A model generated the notes under the pieces. The model was not told where the DNA came from. It saw only the letters and a program-made list of their open reading frames with translations, and did not search any database. Position numbers and translations under genes: made by a program. Shown piece by piece: positions 41,699-43,394 of a DNA stretch of 43,394 bases (position 1 is its first letter; each line of letters starts with the position of its first letter). This stretch comes from Candidatus Acidiferrales bacterium (GTDB lineage Bacteria; Acidobacteriota; Terriglobia; Acidiferrales; DATBWB01), in assembly GCA_036514995.1 (NCBI GenBank), contig DATBWB010000028.1, positions 1-43,394 of the forward strand, read 5' to 3'.

Positions 41699-41785
41699 GC
41701 CTACGCACATCGTATCCCCCACATGTAGGGGCAAGCTTCAGCTTGCCCTCCCTTGCCTGGGGCGGTCTAAAGACCGGCCCCTACA
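41699..41785. repeat. Composite nested palindromic element
   Basis: Begins with the 22-base repeat shared with 29728-29749. It then contains TGTAGGGGC (41724-41732) paired with GCCCCTACA (41777-41785). Inside these arms are two further palindromes: GCAAGC-TTCA-GCTTGC (41731-41746) and CGGTCT-AA-AGACCG (41763-41776). It occupies most of the 200-base ubiX-larB divergent gap, next to the -10 box (TAGAAT at 41794-41799) that may serve larB. Confidence 0.6.
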
Positions 41786-41834
41786 TCTTCGTGTAGAATC
41801 TCGGTGATTCCAGAGAGCTAAAGAAACCGGAGAA

Positions 41835-42608
41835 TTGTTGAAAGAACAGGAAATCAAGAAGCTACTCGAGAAAGTGAAGCGCGGCAAGGTGGGTCTGGCG
41901 GCGGCGCTCGACCGTCTGCGCCATCTTCCGTTCGAAGATATCGGCTTTGCCAAAATTGATCACCACCGCGCCCTGCGCACGGGCTTCCCCGAAGTGATCT
42001 TTGCCCGCGGCAAGACACCCGAGCAAATCGCCGGGATCGTCCGCAAGATGCTGCGCCAGCGGCACAATATCCTGATTACCCGCGCCAACCGCGCGATTTT
42101 TGACCGCGTGGTTGCGGCCTGCCGCAGATCGGGTGGATTACGACGCTCTCCGCCTCGGTTCTATCCTCTCTCCGGCGTAATCGCCATTCGGCTAGAAACT
42201 ACGCTCCATGGCAAGGGAAAAATTGTTGTCGTGTCCGCCGGCACGTCGGACATTCCGGTTGCCGAAGAAGCTTTGCTCACGGCGGAAATGATGGGCAATC
42301 GTGTGGAAGCGATCTACGACGTGGGCGTGGCCGGCCTGCATCGCCTGCTCGAACACCGCAAGAAATTGGCCGAGGCCCGGGTGATTGTCTGCGTGGCCGG
42401 CATGGAAGGGGCGCTGCCGAGCGTGGTGGCGGGATTAGTCTCGGTGCCGGTGATCGCCGTGCCGACCAGCGTCGGCTACGGCTCCAGCTTCGAAGGATTG
42501 GCCGCCCTGCTTGCCATGCTGAACAGTTGCGCCTCAAACGTGTCGGTCGTCAACATTGACAATGGCTTCGGCGGCGGCTTTGTCGCCAGTGTGATTAACC
42601 GATTGTGA
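41835..42608 (+). CDS. larB: LarB, NaAD carboxylase/hydrolase of nickel-pincer cofactor synthesis
   Basis: A 257-residue protein. LarB carboxylates and hydrolyses nicotinic acid adenine dinucleotide, the first step of nickel-pincer nucleotide cofactor assembly. The N terminus [37 protein letters not shown] and the PurE-like core ([40 protein letters not shown]) are unmistakable. The end [19 protein letters not shown] is conserved. The start codon is TTG at 41835 (or 41838), with CCGGAGA upstream. LarC and LarE are not in this window, so cofactor synthesis cannot be confirmed. Confidence 0.93.
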   Translation: MLKEQEIKKLLEKVKRGKVGLAAALDRLRHLPFEDIGFAKIDHHRALRTGFPEVIFARGKTPEQIAGIVRKMLRQRHNILITRANRAIFDRVVAACRRSGGLRRSPPRFYPLSGVIAIRLETTLHGKGKIVVVSAGTSDIPVAEEALLTAEMMGNRVEAIYDVGVAGLHRLLEHRKKLAEARVIVCVAGMEGALPSVVAGLVSVPVIAVPTSVGYGSSFEGLAALLAMLNSCASNVSVVNIDNGFGGGFVASVINRL

Positions 42609-42714
42609 GCCGGCTGAGCAGATGACGAGCGCGACTCTTGAGGGGATGGTTGCCGTATAAGCCCCCATTTTCAGTTACAATCCAAAGAGGTAAACACACC
42701 CACGGAGGGGAACG

Positions 42715-43032
42715 ATGCCACGCGTCTTTCGCAAACAGATTTTTGTCTGCAACACCGAAGGTCCCGGCAAATGCGGGGAAAAAGGCGGGAACGAATTGCT
42801 GATGAAATTCCGCGAGGAAGTGAAGGCGCGGGGGTGGACCGACGTTATCGTGACCAAAGTGGGTTGCACCGGCCAGCATCCCGTCGGCCCCACCGTCATC
42901 ATCCATCCCGACGGCATCTGGTATAAGACCGTTCAGCCTTCCGACGTGGCCGAAATCCTCGACCAACACATCCAAGGCGACACACCGGTCGCGCGGCTGA
43001 TTAACCCGGAAATGGCGGTAAAGGGCGAGTAG
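42715..43032 (+). CDS. Thioredoxin-fold [2Fe-2S] ferredoxin-like protein with one ligand changed
   Basis: A 105-residue protein of the thioredoxin-like ferredoxin family. C12, C20 (CNTEGPGKC) and C51 match three of the four ligands. The fourth, normally a Cys four residues after C51, is H55 (GCTGQHPVGP). The rest fits, including the GIWYKTVQPSDVAEILDQHIQGD end. The change may alter the cluster, or the protein may not hold one. SD GGAGGGG precedes ATG 42715, and a TACAAT box (42676-42681) may be the promoter -10. It stands alone after larB, and its partner is unknown. Confidence 0.85.
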   Translation: MPRVFRKQIFVCNTEGPGKCGEKGGNELLMKFREEVKARGWTDVIVTKVGCTGQHPVGPTVIIHPDGIWYKTVQPSDVAEILDQHIQGDTPVARLINPEMAVKGE

Positions 43033-43098
43033 CTGCGCCCGGGCCTAGATAGGAAACACAGAAGATTTATTGCTGCCCGTGCTTCGTCTCTGTGAATC

Positions 43099-43154
43099 CT
43101 CTGTGTCCTCTGTGGTTTATTTTTGCTTTTTTTCTCACCACAGAGATCACAGAG
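43099..43154. repeat. CTCTGTG inverted repeat with a T-rich loop
   Basis: Bases 43099-43116 and 43137-43154 are inverted repeats matching at 16 of 18 positions (arms such as CTCTGTGTCCTCTGTGGT and its partner). The 20-base loop contains TTTTTGCTTTTTTT. It lies between the convergent ferredoxin and purB genes and may act as a bidirectional terminator. The TCTGTGGT-type motif recurs in many genomes from general memory. Confidence 0.6.
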
Positions 43155-43185
43155 TGCACAGAGCTAAACAGAGAAAGACGGCGGG

Positions 43186-43394
43186 TCAGTGAGACACGGC
43201 AGCGCCGAAGACCCGCTGAAAGATCGCATCCACATACTTCAACTGGCGCTTGAAATCAAAGGCAGCTTCGATCTCTGCCGGCGAGAGGAATCGGGTGATG
43301 CGGGAATCGGCGGAGACCCGCTCGCGAAAGTTGCCGCCATGCCGCCAGACTTCCATGGCGTGTTCCTGGACCCAGGCGTAGGCTTCCTGGCGCG
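43186..43394 (-). CDS. purB: Adenylosuccinate lyase, C-terminal end (partial)
   Basis: The minus strand reads from the right edge to a TGA at 43186-43188, giving the last 68 residues of a protein. AYAWVQEHAMEVWRHGGNF, ERVSADSRITRFLSPAEIE and the final FQRVFG are typical of the C-terminal helix bundle of the fumarase/aspartase-type PurB. PurB catalyses two beta-eliminations in purine synthesis, one of them making AICAR, the PurH substrate. The catalytic motifs lie outside the window. Confidence 0.85.
   Translation of the reverse strand, partial: RQEAYAWVQEHAMEVWRHGGNFRERVSADSRITRFLSPAEIEAAFDFKRQLKYVDAIFQRVFGAAVSH

Overview
The window is a GC-rich (roughly 60% by eye) bacterial chromosome segment with dense, mostly housekeeping gene content. 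There is no phage, insertion sequence, CRISPR array or plasmid function. The gene set suggests an Acidobacteriota-like bacterium; this is inference, not proof. It includes a large Ser/Thr kinase fused to a TolB-like segment and TPRs, futalosine-pathway menaquinone genes, a MerR-like gene next to surE, a yacL-ispD-ispF-rlmB cluster, and small secreted cysteine proteins of a kind I associate with that phylum.

Layout. 1-1866: end of a membrane protein, MerR-like regulator, surE, then tRNA-Pro(CGG). 2002-7978: an Fe-S membrane-anchored protein, a CreD-like membrane protein, an AhpD-like protein on the opposite strand, and the kinase with a small partner gene. 7979-8677: a long non-coding stretch with possible gene debris and a tRNA-like duplicate. 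8678-10196: tRNA-Pro(GGG), acylphosphatase, apt and a secreted protein.

10402-23266 (minus strand) is one long co-directional block: TPR protein, ispE, tRNA-Gln, prs, rplY, pth, rpsF, rpsR, rplI, dnaB, then a gap with a structured, 6S-like RNA candidate, then yacL, ispD, ispF, a stand-alone GluRS anticodon-binding domain, and rlmB. It joins isoprenoid (MEP), ribosome, PRPP and replication functions. 23462-26103 (minus) has purH and an MXAN_5187-like protein. 26208-28642 (plus) has selA and a zinc-binding dehydrogenase. 28731-31904 (minus) has a small membrane protein, efp, family-5 uracil-DNA glycosylase and an exported Xaa-Pro aminopeptidase. 32068-37088 has a small secreted protein, two divergent membrane glycosyltransferases and rmuC. 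37154-41618 (minus) has an M48 protease and a menaquinone set (mqnE, a UbiA-family prenyltransferase, ubiX). 41835 to the end has larB, a thioredoxin-fold ferredoxin lacking one Cys ligand, and the 3' end of purB.

The least expected structure is in the non-coding DNA. Both tRNA-Pro genes are preceded by a degenerate copy of their own 5' half. In each copy the anticodon arm is replaced by a palindrome of the type GTCCCGA-n-TCGGGAA. The same palindrome family recurs elsewhere, including in frame in the tail of ribosomal protein L25. Several other dispersed inverted repeats fill the spacers around the menaquinone genes. I found no defence or biosynthetic system that I could call new. The strongest novelty candidates are the tRNA-palindrome units, the isolated GluRS domain, the 6S-like RNA and the variant metal/tip residues in the ferredoxin and EF-P.
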